64,000 nt of DNA, from positions 19,691,386-19,755,385 of the forward strand of contig NC_092348.1 in assembly GCF_963676685.1 (NCBI RefSeq). Reading direction: 5' to 3'. Origin of the DNA: Mytilus edulis. Lineage: Eukaryota > Mollusca > Bivalvia > Mytilida > Mytilidae. The position numbers were made by a program, and so were the translations under genes. A model generated the notes under the pieces. It was not told the DNA's origin, did not search any database, and was given only the letters and a program-made list of their open reading frames with translations. Below are positions 1-11,990 of the stretch, piece by piece. Position 1 is the first letter of the stretch; each line of letters starts with the position of its first letter.

Positions 1-1282
1 TTCTGTATTGTTAAGCTTAATGTATTCTACTAAAAAAATTGAGGTGTAATTGTCTTGAATTAAAAGAGGTTATACATGTCTTAAATAGAACAACTTAGTA
101 TGTGACAAAATATATGAAATTGATAGTATATCTATAAAACTTTTAATCAAAGTACCAATTGACAGATATTTTTAAGAACACATTTGAATTTCACCTCTGT
201 TGTCTTTAGTTTTTTATGTTATGTTATGTAATGTTTTGTTTTCAGTTTTCTATATTAGCCAAATGGAACCAAGAAAAAAATGAAGAAATTGTTTTCTTTT
301 TTGCTAAAAATCCACAGAAAACTGTGCAAACCCCTTATATCAAATTTTATAATCAAATACAAAGGGAAAGATTTGAGTTATTGCCGTAATGAGAGGAGAA
401 CAACACATGAAAACGTTAAAAAAAAATGTATTTGTTTTAAGCTATGTCACAGTGATCCAGTGGCAAATATTACTTGCATATCATGTCGAAAGTACCTTAT
501 TGTGACATGCATGAAAATGGATATATAAAAAGCAAATTAGTTGTATAATTAATGTGCAACCTATAAAAGTTATGTATATCCTATAACATAATAACAGTGT
601 TTTGAACAAATTAAGGTGTAAGGTAAACTGGTTTGCTGAATATCATAAATTGAAACAATCCATTCAAAAAATTGGATTGAGATAGTTAAACAAGAAAATT
701 CTGTCCATAGTATAGTAAATGTCAAGAGAAATAAGATCACATGGAAAGATCGTTATTTTAAGATAACATTAATTTCTAAAAAAAAAAATGTTATATGACT
801 CTCTAGTAAATAGTAAAAAAAGAACCGTCAATAGGGATAAACAGGTGGCTGAAAATTCTACCAATGCAAGAAGCAAAAAATGTGAATTCATTATATAACT
901 TTATTTTCAAATATTTAACTGAAAATGAATTAGAAATATACAGATGAAAACGAATACAGTTTATTGTACCAACCAAAAAGTTTTTATTACAATGGAAAAT
1001 AACTAATAATAGTTTGTGTAATTTTTGTAACATAGAAGAAGACTATGCTCATTAATTTTTCAATTGTTCTTATTGACAAGATTTTGGCAACAAATATACG
1101 ACCTTTTAAAAAAAATGTAATTTAGATTTTTCAAAAAAATTAAAACACCTGCTATTTGGATACAAAATTACAAACAACAAGTATTACTCAATAAATTTTT
1201 TGATTACAATTAATATATAAGTCGTACTATGTACCTGAGAAGAAAACAAAAAAAACATAGACGTCTACAGAATTTTTGTTAA
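1..1282. other. AT-rich intergenic DNA, no gene seen
   Basis: No open frame here looks coding. The short frames are rich in Lys, Asn, Phe and Ile, as expected from AT-rich noncoding DNA. No recognisable repeat family was found. Confidence 0.6.
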
Positions 1283-1965
1283 AGGGGCACTAGCTACGAG
1301 ATATATAAAAAATCTAAAGTTTGATTTTTTTTTCTTCAATCAATAAAGAAAGTGAACTAGTGAAATAACAATTCGCTTTTTGCAGCCAAAAAGGTTCAAT
1401 TTTGTCAAATTACGCTAAGAAACATTGATAATTAGTTATTCACTTGCAAGTGAATGAGTTGACCTCTTTAAATCCGTATTTATGTGAACTTCAATTTAAC
1501 CCCTAGCTAGAGATTGACAACGCATGCATTGTACGTGTACTGATTATTCAAAGAAAAAGAATGTCAACAATGAAAGTGAAACTACGGTAAATCATTTGAT
1601 TACTAATTCGATGCACATAAAATCATTCTTTTATGGTTAAATGCAATGAGAAACATCTATTTTTAATCTATAAAATCAAATCAAACAGATCTATAAAAAT
1701 CCAATTGCACGTGTTGTTTTAATCTATTCATATCTTTATTTATGTTTACATCGCTTATATTGTCATCTGAGGTCAAATCGATAGTTAATAAGATGGCGTG
1801 TGGACTAAAATACACACGAAACGAACCTATATATTATCTACCCCATGCTCTGTAAACTGTTTATTTTTGCTTTTGAAAGTTTGGATAAATGTTTTACATT
1901 GTTATAAAACAAATATGAGAATTTGAGTCAAATCGGTGACCATGAATTTGACAGCTAGTGCCCCT
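1283..1965. mobile_element. MITE with TTAA target duplication
   Basis: The ends are inverted repeats: AGGGGCACTAGCT on the left and its complement AGCTAGTGCCCCT on the right. Each is flanked by TTAA (1279-1282 and 1966-1969). The 683-bp element has no coding ORF. TTAA duplications are typical of piggyBac and Kolobok superfamily transposons, so this is probably a nonautonomous relative of one of those. Which superfamily cannot be decided from the ends alone. Confidence 0.85.
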
Positions 1966-3719
1966 TTAATGAATACACCAAGAGAGTAGATACCAATATA
2001 AATGGACATAGGACAATCAGTCTAATGTTACTTACAATTAATAGGAACATAATCAATGCATATTTTTTTTTAGTTATTGTTAATATAGTGTTTTGTAAAC
2101 ATAATGTATGGCAATTACTTTAATCATAAAAGACTGTAAAATATAAAATTATGGATGTTTTGTCAACAAATTGGTGCATTTTTTTTGGGGTAGATTTGGC
2201 AGAAAGTTGCCAATAGAGAAATACTAGTCATTGTAATTTACCCTGAAATCCCCTTTTGTTTAGGTTCTGTTTGTCAATAAATATTTTATATGAATATTTT
2301 ATGATAAAATAGTCCTTTTTTATTATTAAACCCCAACTATTTTACATGTATTGAGGGTACTTATATCATATTACATATTCCAGAAACTAAAATTTCTATG
2401 CTCTTACTAATCTGGATGTAATTTTGAGAAATGAGTTATTTCCCCTTTTTGAAAATCTTCGTTTAGGAGATGGCAAAAACATTAGCAGCAATAACTGTCC
2501 AACAGACAACTTGATTATACTATTTCTGGAGCACTATTCCTTGTTTGACAGCGTTACAACAACCATCATTGCAATATTCAACAGAAAGTGACATAATGAA
2601 TTATGAATGTTCCTTGTCAATTTTTGAAACAATTTCCTGACATAATTTTTGACATTTATTACACTGAAATATTGAAAACTTTTAACATCATGTGTATGAA
2701 ACACAAGGCAAACTCTAGGCAGAAATTGACTTGATATATTTGGCAACCATCATCTGAAACATATTGAATAGAACGCAGCAAAAGAAAAACCACTTGTGAA
2801 GTTCCAGATGTGATCAATGTACATAACTTTTGAGAAACTGTCAAGGAGCAAGAGAATAGCCATAACATCAGACCGGAAACTTAACATCGACCAGGTTTTG
2901 TTCACAAAAATGCTGGATATGTTTTGCCAGTATGAACACGTAAGATTTTATATATATATATATATGTTATCTTCATCTTCCCCAAATGAAATATTCTGTA
3001 AATGCCCTATAGAACTATAGGCGGTTTCCCCTGCCTGTCGTGAGGGTACATGTTCAGCACAGAGTGATCAGAATGGATACATTATACAAGGGTCACAGAT
3101 TGGTACTCTCTGCCTCTACTTTCGAGTGCACCCCAGTATTTAAAACTGTGGAAAAAGCAAGACAAGAAGTCTTAGATTTAGGACCTGACAATTTTAACAG
3201 GGATTTACACCAAAGTAGAAAGGTAAAGGTACATTTACACCAAGCTTGGCTTGCAATGTATAAACCCATGTGGTAAATGTAGGAACTAACGAGAATGGAG
3301 ATGTTACACTTTTAATACTTGAAGAGCGGTTGGGGAGGCACATTTACACCAAAGCTTACCTTATTGTATAAATCCTTAGGGTAACTGTACAGCCTAGTGA
3401 GGCAGAACAAGTTCTAGTAACACCTTACAAAAATTTCAAAATATATTTCCTCAAATTCAAACTTGGTTAATAATATGGTTTACCGTTGTATCAAATTAAT
3501 TAAAATTAATCAAATTCATTCATAAAATAATCATTAAATGGTCATTAAGAAAATTATTACCTTAATTAATACCTTATAACTAGCAGCTCTGTACCTAGTG
3601 TCTTTTTGTTGTTGGGATGTACAAGTTCCCAGGCACGTCCACTTGTATTTTTGTCCATCTAATGAGTTAAGCCTTTTTCAACTGATATTTATAGTTCGTT
3701 CTTTTGTTGTACTGTTATA
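1966..3719. other. Intergenic DNA with a short TA run, no gene supported
   Basis: There is a short (TA)n run near 2950-2965. Frames around 2817-3020 and 3040-3276 are open for 65-78 codons and have a less biased composition than their surroundings. They match no family I recognise and are not supported by splice sites I trust. They may be remnants of a decayed gene or transposon. Confidence 0.4.
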
Positions 3720-4055
3720 CCACTTTCCCAGGTTAGGGGTAAGAGTAGGATCCCGCTAACATGTTAAACCCCGCCAGATTATGTATGTATGCACCTCTCC
3801 CAGGCCAGATGCCTGTCATTCAGTGGTTGTCGTTTGTTAATGTGTTACAAATTTTTTTTCGTTCCCTTTTTCTAACATTAATAAGGCCGTTAGTTTTCTC
3901 GTTTGAATTGTTTTACATTGTCATTTCGGGGTCTTTTATAGCTGACTATGCGGTATGGGCTTTCATCAATGGTGAAGGCTGTACGGTGACCTATAGTTGT
4001 TAATTTTGGTGTCATTTTGGTTTCTTGTGGAGAGTTGTTTCATTAGCTTTTATAC
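3720..4055 (+). repeat. Interspersed repeat, family B (near full length)
   Basis: This is a copy of a roughly 340-bp family recognisable by GTTTTACATTGTCATT, TTTATAGCTGACTATG, GTGACCTATAGTTG and a 3' end GAGAGTTGTTTCATT. Other copies or fragments are at 9240-9490, 9535-9650, 43495-43680, 51745-51865 and 53390-53570, with a variant at 61845-62120. It has no coding potential. It behaves like a SINE or MITE family common in mussel sequence. Confidence 0.8.
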
Positions 4056-4700
4056 TACACCTTTCTTTTTTTATAAATAATATTATTGTTTAAATATTAT
4101 CATATTGATTAATTTACACTTGCTGATTATCTCTCATTATTTCAACTAAATTTATATAATTATGTATCTACAATATAATGGAATGCCAAAGTGCCAACAC
4201 TGTTCTAATTTTAATTACTTGGTCTGTCTCATTGGGCTCTACAGTTATCCGAAGGGTTTATTCTAACAAGTGTTTGATAATCAAATGATGTGAATTTGTA
4301 ATCATATGATACAATATTGGTTAAACTGCCAAACAAAGATAAAATAATAACTGAAGTGTACAGCAATTTTTTTCCGAAAAAAAGCAAATTATTTGTTTCC
4401 CATTTTAACCCAAAAATTGGGTTCCTTAATCTTGTTTTCTGTATTTTACTGTTATTTAGAAAATTTCGATCAAAGTCAATGGACATTTGTAACACATGCA
4501 TTTAACTATTTATTTTCCAGCTATTTCCAGGAATTGTAGACACAAACTTTTGACTCAACAGCACATTGAACAAGAACAAGATTTTATAGCTGAAAAACGG
4601 ATTTAGAATATATGTTAAAGAAAATATTTATTCATGCTTTAATATGAATTATAGTCTTTTAATTTCACCAATGAAAACTTACATATAAAATAAGTAATGT
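4056..4700. other. Intergenic DNA, nothing recognised
   Basis: AT-rich sequence; overlapping short frames on both strands are shadows and show no domain. Confidence 0.5.
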
Positions 4701-4708
4701 AAACAAAA

Positions 4709-5300
4709 CATTGAATAATTGTATGCGTCCGAAGCGCTTTTCTGAATTTACCTTCATTAGAAACGCTCAAAGCAAGCCAAAAATTTGAAATCCGAGGATG
4801 TATAAGTACCAAAACAGTCGAAGAGCTGTATAACAAAAATACATAAAACAAATAGACAAATTCATCTGAGGTCAACTCTACCTGAGGGAGTTGAAACCTT
4901 AGTTTCTTTGTAATTTCAAAATTTATTTATAAACAGACATTTTAAGAAATGTTAGTTATAAATCATGTCAGTACCGAAGTTCTGACTACTGAGCTGATGA
5001 TACCCTCGGGAACTGATAGTCCACCAGCAGAGGTATCGACCCAGTAATGTAAAAAAATTGAAAGCAACACGTTTAATAATTGTATGTGTCCGAAGCGATT
5101 TTCTGGATTAAACTTCATCAGTAGCGCTCAAAGCCAAACATTTGAAATCCAAGGCTGTACAAAGAAATAGCCACCTTCATCTAAGTTCAAATTTGCCTGA
5201 GGAAGTTGACAAATTAGTGTCTTTATAATTTAAAAATTTATAAACGGACAATTTAAGAAAGATTTGTTAAAAGTCATGTCAGTACCGAACAATCTGTTTT
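4709..5300. repeat. Two diverged copies of repeat family F, in tandem
   Basis: The motif GTCCGAAGCG followed by TTTTCTG, an ACGCTCAAAGC-type stretch and TTTGAAATCC occurs at about 4725 and again at about 5085. Both copies continue into a shared downstream segment (TAAGAAA, then TCATGTCAGTACCGAA, at about 4945-4980 and 5250-5288). The spacing is about 360 bp. The copies are diverged, so the duplication is old. Confidence 0.75.
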
Positions 5301-5925
5301 CAGAGAAAAAAAAACATTTAGTTTTATGGATTATTCTTTATTGTCAGTATTGATAAGATTACTTACGTAGAACTTTTCATAGCTACACTTTTTTTTTATT
5401 CATGGCTCGATGCATTAGATTTTGCAATCTGAACTATGGTATGGTCGTTGCTTTTAGTCATCGTTTGCATGATTAATTTATTCAAAAGTTTGTGGGTGTT
5501 GTGGTGTATGGAAATTCTTTGTCTGTTATACTAGCCTATGTTGTTTTGGGTAGATTCATAACTTCCACCCTTACAGTACTTTCTCAAGTTAGCATTGCTA
5601 ATGAAAGTAAAATAAGCAATGAAGAGGAAACATTTGATATTCACACAATAAAAAAGATGCCAGATAAGGCATTTACAACATATTCATCTTTTTGATGTTA
5701 AACGTGCTTTCTTACAGACTTTTCTACATATTTCAAAAACTGATTTGTCATTTTTTTTAAATAGAAAGGTGCATTGAATTAGCAATATCACGATTTTATC
5801 AACAAATAATGTGTAATTAAACTCATACATTCTGAACTAAAACATGCATAAAGTGACAGTTTACCATATTTGCCCCACAAAAAAAGCATGTGCACAACTT
5901 TAACGGCACACAGTCGTTTACATAA
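5301..5925. other. Intergenic DNA, nothing recognised
   Basis: The + frame at 5492-5695 is open for 67 codons but has no recognised domain and no splice context; I do not call it a gene. Confidence 0.45.
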
Positions 5926-6150
5926 AAGAGGTACGAAAGATACCAAAGGGACAGTCAAACTCATAAATCGAAAATAAACTGACAACGCCATGGCTAAAAA
6001 TGAAAAAGACAAACAGACAAACAATAGTACACATGACACAACATAGAAAACTAAAATATAAACAACACGAACCCCATAGAAAACTAAAATATAAACAACA
6101 CGAACCCCATTAAAAACTAGGGGTGATCTCAGGTGCTCTGGAAGTGCATA
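5926..6150 (+). repeat. Interspersed repeat, family C
   Basis: The signature is ACACGAACCCCAT, then GGGGTGATCTCAGGTGCTC. Within it a 34-35-bp segment (AACTAAAATATAAACAACAC and what follows) is tandemly duplicated at about 6049-6118. Related copies are at 10690-10930, 11735-11990, 38880-39120 and 52400-52570, with one in inverse orientation at 8960-9180. Confidence 0.8.
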
Positions 6151-7214
6151 ATTAGTTGTGCATAAGTTGCACATTGTCACAATTAATAACATTTCTTGTA
6201 TTATTGTATGTACAACGTTTTGATATGATAATTTGATAATATGTATAGAATGCATGTTTGATAAGTGATACATGTGCTTGACATTTGTTTTTATATTATT
6301 ATGTCTTTAAAACCTAGTCCACAGATTGGATCCGTATTATTTTCTTCATACATGATGATTTTCAATATCGTACAATCGTCTACTTATCCAATTATGTGTA
6401 TCTTGTTTTACTTGCTAGTACAAAAACAACAGTATTGAAACCATAATGTGATCAGAGTTATGTCGCTTTGTCAACTATATGATAATATTAACAAATACGA
6501 AAATATGAATTAAAAAGTAATATATTAAGGGGCCAAATAACATCCTTCATAATACATTAGGTATTCAGATATCAGCATTTCATTTTGGAATTGTGTCCTT
6601 TATATTTGCATTAGAGCTTCAGACTCCTTCTATTTAGCATGTGTAGTCTTACATACATATATATGAACAAATGCCTTACCCCAAAAATAATTTGTTATAA
6701 CAAAGAGGTGTTAATGACTACAAATTTAAAAAAGAAAAGTGACAAAAGATTTTAAATGTTCAAAGCTTGCAAATCTGGTTAAAGATATGAATCAAGTTAA
6801 CAAACAACAACTTAAGAATTTGAATGAACTTTAAAAGGAACCGGATTTGTAAAAACATTTTACTGTCAAAAAAGCCTCAATTTGTCAGGGTTTTTTTTGA
6901 CGTTATAATGATACCAGACGTGACATTTTTTAACCATATGGTCTATATTATGTATAACGATTCATTTTACCATGACTGTTACAGTTTTGAATGCTTGAAT
7001 TAATTTTCTACGTATGCTTCTGCTATTTAAGATGCAAGAAATCACTTATCATACCTCATCATTTTGTTATGATGGATGTCTCTCTTTCAATAGTCAGTGA
7101 CAACGACATCAAAATCTGGAGCAGAAATACAATGAACTATAATGTAAAAAAGGGATCAGTATCATAATCAATATCATTTTCCAATTGAATACTCAAACAT
7201 CGAAAAGAAAACAA
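6151..7214. other. Upstream part of serpin A block, no gene
   Basis: Noncoding and AT-rich. It is alignable with 11990-13025 upstream of serpin B, and includes the CATCATTTTGTTATG landmark near 7058 and the site corresponding to the TIR insertion of copy 2 near 7130-7142. Confidence 0.6.
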
Positions 7215-7459
7215 TATCATGTCTGCATACTGTCGAGTGACTACAACAATACAGTGCCTGCGTTAAATTCAATGTAACAACAGATTTTCAAAAACACTTT
7301 GTAAAGGAAGTATGTTGATCTCAATTACCCATTCGAGCCCAAACTTGCATCATTGTAATCAGGGAATTTGCATGTTAACATATCTAAGCATTTCTCTTCA
7401 CATATAAAGAATGTTTTCTCTTGGAAGATTCATCTCAAATACTATCTTAAACTGTAGAG
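7215..7459 (+). promoter_or_regulatory. Putative serpin A promoter region, conserved with serpin B
   Basis: The sequence from GCATACTGTCGAGTGACTAC to the ATG is strongly similar to 15250-15482 upstream of serpin B. It includes AACATATCTA, GCATTTCT and the stretch ACTGTAGAG directly before ATG. A TATA-like CATATAAAG lies at 7401-7409, about 50 bp before the start codon; serpin B has CACATAAATAATG at the same place. The conservation may simply reflect recent duplication. The TATA call is inference. Confidence 0.55.
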
Positions 7460-8614
7460 ATGGCAACGTTAGAAAATATTCCTGTAGACTTTAAACAAAG
7501 TTTAATTGAATTCTCGACATCTTTGTATCAAGGATTGAACAAAACAGGTAGTGTTTGCTTGTCACCATATAGCGTCACAGCGGCAATGCTGTTGGTGATG
7601 ATTGGAGCAAGTGGACGAGCGAAGCAACAAATTTCCTCTGCTATTTTTCAAAATAGCTTATTTTCAGAAGAGCAACAGTTGAAGTTTTACAAATCACTTC
7701 ATAGTCAACTTACTCAAAGAGCGGGTGCCCACGTTAGTTTTGCTAGTGCAAATAGGCTGTTCATAAGCGACAAATTCACAGTGTTGCAAACAGTCCAAGA
7801 AGTTGCAAAACGATATTTTGGAGCCGATATAAGTGTAAAGGACTTTACAAAATCTGAAGCATCTGCAAATGAGATGAACAGTTGGGTGTCAGGACAGACA
7901 GACGGTAAAATAAAAGATTTGATAAAAGAGGAATGGGTAGACCAAAGCACTGTAATGTTTATAATTAACGCTATATACTTTAAAACCACGTGGGAGAAAC
8001 AATTTTCTTCTAGAAACACACGGAAAGAAACATTTTACCTTCCTAACAACAAAAAGATTGAAGTTGAAATGATGACCAACCGAATAGATGTTCATCATTT
8101 CCGCGGTGTGGACTACTCTGCGATAGCATTACCCTTCAAGGGAGGAAATATTGATATGGTCTTCATTTTACCAAATGAAATACACGGGCTTCCAAATTTG
8201 GAAGCAAAGATAACACCAAAGTTGCTTTCTGATATTTCTGCTGGATTTACTAGAAGGCATGATCGTACAGATGTACAGGTATCTATTCCCAAATTTAAAT
8301 TACAAACAGAGCTTTATTTGAAACATGAATTACCTAAACTTGGAGTAGAAGATATTTTTGACCAGGCACAAGCTAATTTCTCAAATCTTATTAATGAGAA
8401 GAGAGGAGGTTTATACGTCAATGTTGCTGTCCATAAAGCTGTCTTCAATGTGGACGAAGCAGGTGTAGAGGGAGCTGCAGCCACAGCAATTTCTGTTTCT
8501 ATAAGAATTAGCCCAATGGTGTTCAGGGCAAATAGACCATTTTTGTTTTATGTGAGAGATATTAAATCGGGTCTTGTTTTGTTTATTGGACGATTCTTTC
8601 CACAGGTCAGATAA
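7460..8614 (+). CDS. Serpin A, intracellular-type serine protease inhibitor
   Basis: A 384-residue single-exon serpin. Family hallmarks: NAIYFKTTWEKQF (strand 3A region), the hinge EAGVEGAAATA and the C-terminal PFLFYVRDIKSG...LFIGRF block. The protein begins MATLENIPVDF with no signal peptide, like clade B (ov-)serpins, so a cytosolic site is inferred. Counting 17 residues from hinge Glu P17 puts P1 at Arg349 (codon 8504-8506) with P1' Ile, which predicts inhibition of a trypsin-like protease. The small hinge residues support an inhibitory serpin, though P14 is Val rather than the usual Thr. The length equals the family norm. An AATAAA at 8719-8724 is the likely polyadenylation signal. It is the first of four same-strand serpins. 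Confidence 0.97.
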   Translation: MATLENIPVDFKQSLIEFSTSLYQGLNKTGSVCLSPYSVTAAMLLVMIGASGRAKQQISSAIFQNSLFSEEQQLKFYKSLHSQLTQRAGAHVSFASANRLFISDKFTVLQTVQEVAKRYFGADISVKDFTKSEASANEMNSWVSGQTDGKIKDLIKEEWVDQSTVMFIINAIYFKTTWEKQFSSRNTRKETFYLPNNKKIEVEMMTNRIDVHHFRGVDYSAIALPFKGGNIDMVFILPNEIHGLPNLEAKITPKLLSDISAGFTRRHDRTDVQVSIPKFKLQTELYLKHELPKLGVEDIFDQAQANFSNLINEKRGGLYVNVAVHKAVFNVDEAGVEGAAATAISVSIRISPMVFRANRPFLFYVRDIKSGLVLFIGRFFPQVR

Positions 8615-8779
8615 TTGATACTTATTATTTATAAACAAAAATACCATTATGTTTTACAGAAAAGATAGCATTATAAGTAGTTGTGGATCTTAACTGATGA
8701 CATTACATACATTTTTCAAATAAAACGTTTATCAGATGTTGTTTATTGTAATATTTGTGGAAAGTTCCGACAATGAAAA

Positions 8780-8975
8780 AACAGGTGAGCTGAATGAAGA
8801 AAAAAACTCCCTTATTGCTGACCTGGCCAAACGTCTAATTGAGCTTTTATCATCACTTTGCGTCCGTCTCACGTCATCCGTTAATTTTACAAAATTCTCC
8901 TTCCTGAAACAACAAGTCCAATTTTACGAAATATGGTCATAATCATTACTTTGGTCTCATTTTCAAGAATGACAC
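8780..8975 (-). repeat. Degenerate copy of repeat family G end
   Basis: Read on the minus strand it resembles the end of the 18869-20410 array: a TGAGCT/GAGCTTTT hairpin remnant, a GTCCGTC stretch, TTTTACAAAA, CTCCTTCCTGAAAC, then a GGTCATAATCATTACTTTGG-type stretch. Serpin B has a comparable remnant at about 16985-17095. Confidence 0.6.
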
Positions 8976-9180
8976 CTACCGAAATAGACTATCTTACTAA
9001 CATGAGCAACACAACGAATGCCATATTTGGAGCAGAATCGGCTTACCCGTCAGGATCACCTGAGATCACACTCAGTTTTTGGTGGGGTTCATGTTGCTTA
9101 GTTTGTAGTTTTCTATGTTGTGCGTTGTTTACTATTGTTGTCTGTTTGTCTTCTTCTTTTGACTTATTAGTTTGAATGTC
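8960..9180 (-). repeat. Interspersed repeat, family C, inverse orientation
   Basis: It contains CACCTGAGATCACACTCAG, then a GGTGGGGTTCATGTTG-type stretch and TTTTCTATGTTGTG, the complement of the family C consensus seen at 5926-6150. Confidence 0.75.
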
Positions 9181-9239
9181 TTTCTGAAATCCTTCACTCC
9201 TCTTTTATGTATATAAATTACAATGACCTCGAATGTCAA

Positions 9240-9490
9240 CAAAGATGGCCGTCATGGCTAAATGGAACATAGGGTTAAATTGTAAGATTTCTTTATTATC
9301 CTGAAAACGACCATAATAAGGCTGTCGTTCGAATTGTTTTACATTGTTATTTCAGGGGCCTTTTATAGCTGACTATGAGTTATAGGCTTTGCTGATTGTT
9401 GATAGCCATACGGTGACCTATAGTTGTTGATTTCTGTGTCATTTTGTTCCTTGTTGAGAGTTGTCTCATGGGCAATCATATCCCATCATT
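9240..9490 (+). repeat. Interspersed repeat, family B
   Basis: It carries CGAATTGTTTTACATTGTTA, TTTTATAGCTGACTATGAG, GGTGACCTATAGTTG and the end GAGAGTTGTCTCATGGGCAA. Confidence 0.8.
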
Positions 9491-9534
9491 TTACTACAAA
9501 CATGAACCAACAACAACCACTGTACGACAGGATC

Positions 9535-9650
9535 CTGCCTTAGGACATCCTCATAAAGAAGGTGGTGGGGTTGACATGTTCGTGAGCGATGAATTCTCCC
9601 CTAACCTGGAATAGTGGTGTAGCAATATAACTAAAGAACAAAACATCAGT
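9535..9650 (-). repeat. Fragment of family B 5' part
   Basis: GGTGGGGTTGACATGTTCG followed by TCTCCCCTAACCTGGAA is the complement of the family B start (CCAGGTTAGGGG ... CATGTTAAACCCC at 3728-3772). Confidence 0.6.
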
Positions 9651-10689
9651 TGATAAAGGCTTAACTCATCAGATCGATAAAAAAAAAGAAAGAAATAAAA
9701 CACAAAGTAGAAGTAGACGGTACTTATAGATCCCAAAAACAGATCTGAAAGTACTCGCAGTTCATTACACTTAGTTCAAAGCCAATAACAACTTATGAAC
9801 TTCTTTATATAGAATTCCATTTCCATTGCGCAACTGGTACTCTTAAATTTAAATCAGTAATGTAAACGTTTTACTTTGATAAAAAGTAGTTTTAAACCTA
9901 TAATCTATACTAAAAAGCTGGCATTTGGTTAACATTCCATGATTGAAACTCATTTCTATATAAATTATACAGGACAAAATCGTCAAAAGTAGTATTTTAT
10001 CCTGATACTTGCATATGAAGCCTCGAAAACTGTAACAGGGAAAAACTAGGGAGAGGTGTTTGAGAAAACAGGCCACAGAAAAAGTCTGCTCCTGCTTGCA
10101 GGAAACAGATTATGGTTTAGTTATTTCCTTGCAATATATTATTTGGTACTAACAGTTCTCAAAAACGCAATTTTGAACACAAACTTGCTAATTCTTTACC
10201 AAACAAATAAATAGGTGAAAACATTCCACTGCTGCCTGCGAAAAAGCTGAATACACACTCATAGGATTTTAGCTAACCATCGACAAAAAAAATCAAAAAC
10301 CAAAATTAGAACTTTTCAAAGACAAGTGTTGGGTAATTGGAATCAATTTGCTGACAAATAGACCAAAAACCAGTAAAGTTTACAGATAAAAAAATAAAAA
10401 AAATATCAGAACAAAATTCACTCTTTTAAATACAGAACTTTGAATGCATAGTCCACGAGAATAGGGTACGTTTTGATGTTGTTTGTTTTTTTTTTTTTAT
10501 AAAGTTAAAGAATAAAGACATTTTTCTAACTAACCACAATTTTATTTCAACACACTTATAGGTTGATGAACCAAAATACACAGTTTTAATATTTTTGTCT
10601 TTGGTTGTTTGAGTGGTAAATAGGTTGTAATAAGCCTGGTACTAACTATTGTACGTGATCAATTGTATATTTATGAGATCTAGCTACGA
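9651..10689. other. Intergenic DNA, nothing recognised
   Basis: AT-rich, without a credible ORF, tandem repeat or known repeat family. Confidence 0.5.
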
Positions 10690-10930
10690 TCAGCTTTTGT
10701 AGAGATAGGCGAAAGATATCAAGGGAACATTTAATCTTTAAGTAAAAAAATAAACTGTCTACAACATGACTTAAAAAGCAATAGACAAACAATTGTATAA
10801 AAAACACAACATAAAAATCTGAATACTGCGCAACACGAATTCTGCCAAAAACTGGGGTTGATCTCAGGTGCTCAGAAAATGTATGGAGATCCTGCTCAAA
10901 ATGTGACTTCCGCGAAGACATTCTAGATTT
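10690..10930 (+). repeat. Interspersed repeat, family C
   Basis: It carries ACACAACATAAAAATCTG, ACACGAATTCTGCC and GGTTGATCTCAGGTGCTCAG, a diverged copy of the 5926-6150 repeat. Confidence 0.75.
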
Positions 10931-11399
10931 GATTTTTTTAACTGTAAACAAGTACCAATGTGCAGTCTAGACTGTTACCTCTTACTATGTTAACGTTAAT
11001 TTTTTATGAACTTCCAGTCGATAAATAATACTCGACATCAGTCACCAATCCAACAGGATGAATTATGAAGGAACTTGCATCATTGTATCATGCGGTAAAG
11101 TTGAATAATATTATATAAAAAGCTTTATTCAACTTTTATACGACTTCATTGTATTTTTGGTAATATTTCATTAGAATAAAATAACGCATCAATACTAGGT
11201 GTATGATTTTAATTGATAGATTTTGTTTTAAAACTGTATTAAGATTAAATTAAATGGCAAGTGCAATCAAAATTTCGCAGAGTTAAACATTTTCAAGACT
11301 TTCAAGATTAGTCTAAGAATCAATTAGGTATTTTTCATATCTATTGTAATCATGTACATGATGTAATTTATAGACTCACATTGTAGGGTAACAGCATTG
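10931..11399. other. Intergenic DNA, nothing recognised
   Basis: Short AT-rich stretch between two repeats; no ORF with coding character. Confidence 0.5.
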
Positions 11400-11734
11400 A
11401 CGACTACAAGCCTAATATACCTAAGTGAATATGTAGAAGAGGGCCGAAAGATACTAGAGGGACAGTCAAAAGTAAAATCACAAAAATACTAAACTCAGAG
11501 GAAAATCTAATCGGAAAGTCCATAATCATATGGCAAAACCAAACGACAAAATACATAAAAAACGACTGGACAAGAACTGTCATATTCCTGACTTGGTACA
11601 TGCATTTGAAGAAATGTAGAAAATAGTGGATTAAACCTGGTCTTATAGCGCTAAACCTCTCACATTGTTGACAGTCTCATCAAATTCCATGATATTTACA
11701 ATGATGCGTGAACAAAACAGACATTTTATAGAAC
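11400..11734 (-). repeat. Interspersed repeat, family D
   Basis: It contains GTAAAATCACAAAAATACT, CGGAAAGTCCATAATC, TGTCATATTCCTGACTTGG and TGTTGACAGTCTCATCAAAT. This is the minus-strand form of a family also present in part at 14762-14822, 37920-38040, 44660-45290 (interrupted), 59865-59930 and 62160-62345. Confidence 0.8.
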
Positions 11735-11990
11735 GAAAAAAAAATTGACAACGGCATGCCTTAAAAATGAAAAAGACAAACAGACAAATAATAGTACACA
11801 AGACACAACATTGAAAACTAAAGACTTAGAAACACGACCCCCCTCCCCCAAGAAAAAAATTGAGGTGATATCATGTGCTCCGGAAGAGTATATAGATCCT
11901 GCTCCACATGTGGCACCTGTCGTGTTGCTCATTTTATTACAAACCCGGTAAATAGACTAATTCGGTATGTCAAATTCGTGAAAAGGAAAG
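11735..11990 (+). repeat. Interspersed repeat, family C
   Basis: It carries AATGAAAAAGACAAACAGAC, GGTGATATCATGTGCTCC and CCACATGTGGCACCTGTCG. It is the counterpart in the duplication of the copy at 5926-6150. Confidence 0.75.

Larger units (their letters stand above)
5926..8960 (+). repeat. Segmental duplication, copy 1 (serpin A block)
   Basis: This block aligns by eye with 11735-17100. Shared landmarks, in order: a family C repeat, an AATTATGTGT stretch, TTTAGCATGTGTAG, CATCATTTTGTTATG, GCATACTGTCGAGTGACTACAACAA, AGGAAGTATGTTGATCTCAAT, the serpin ORF and a family G-derived stretch downstream. Copy 1 is about 3.0 kb. Copy 2 is longer, mainly because of a 2.1-kb TIR insertion. The duplication carries the 5' control region with the gene. 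Confidence 0.85.

Noticed and set aside
5788-6273. 161-codon minus frame with repeated Val-Phe motifs
   Set aside because: It runs through a family C repeat with a 34-35-bp tandem duplication; no domain.
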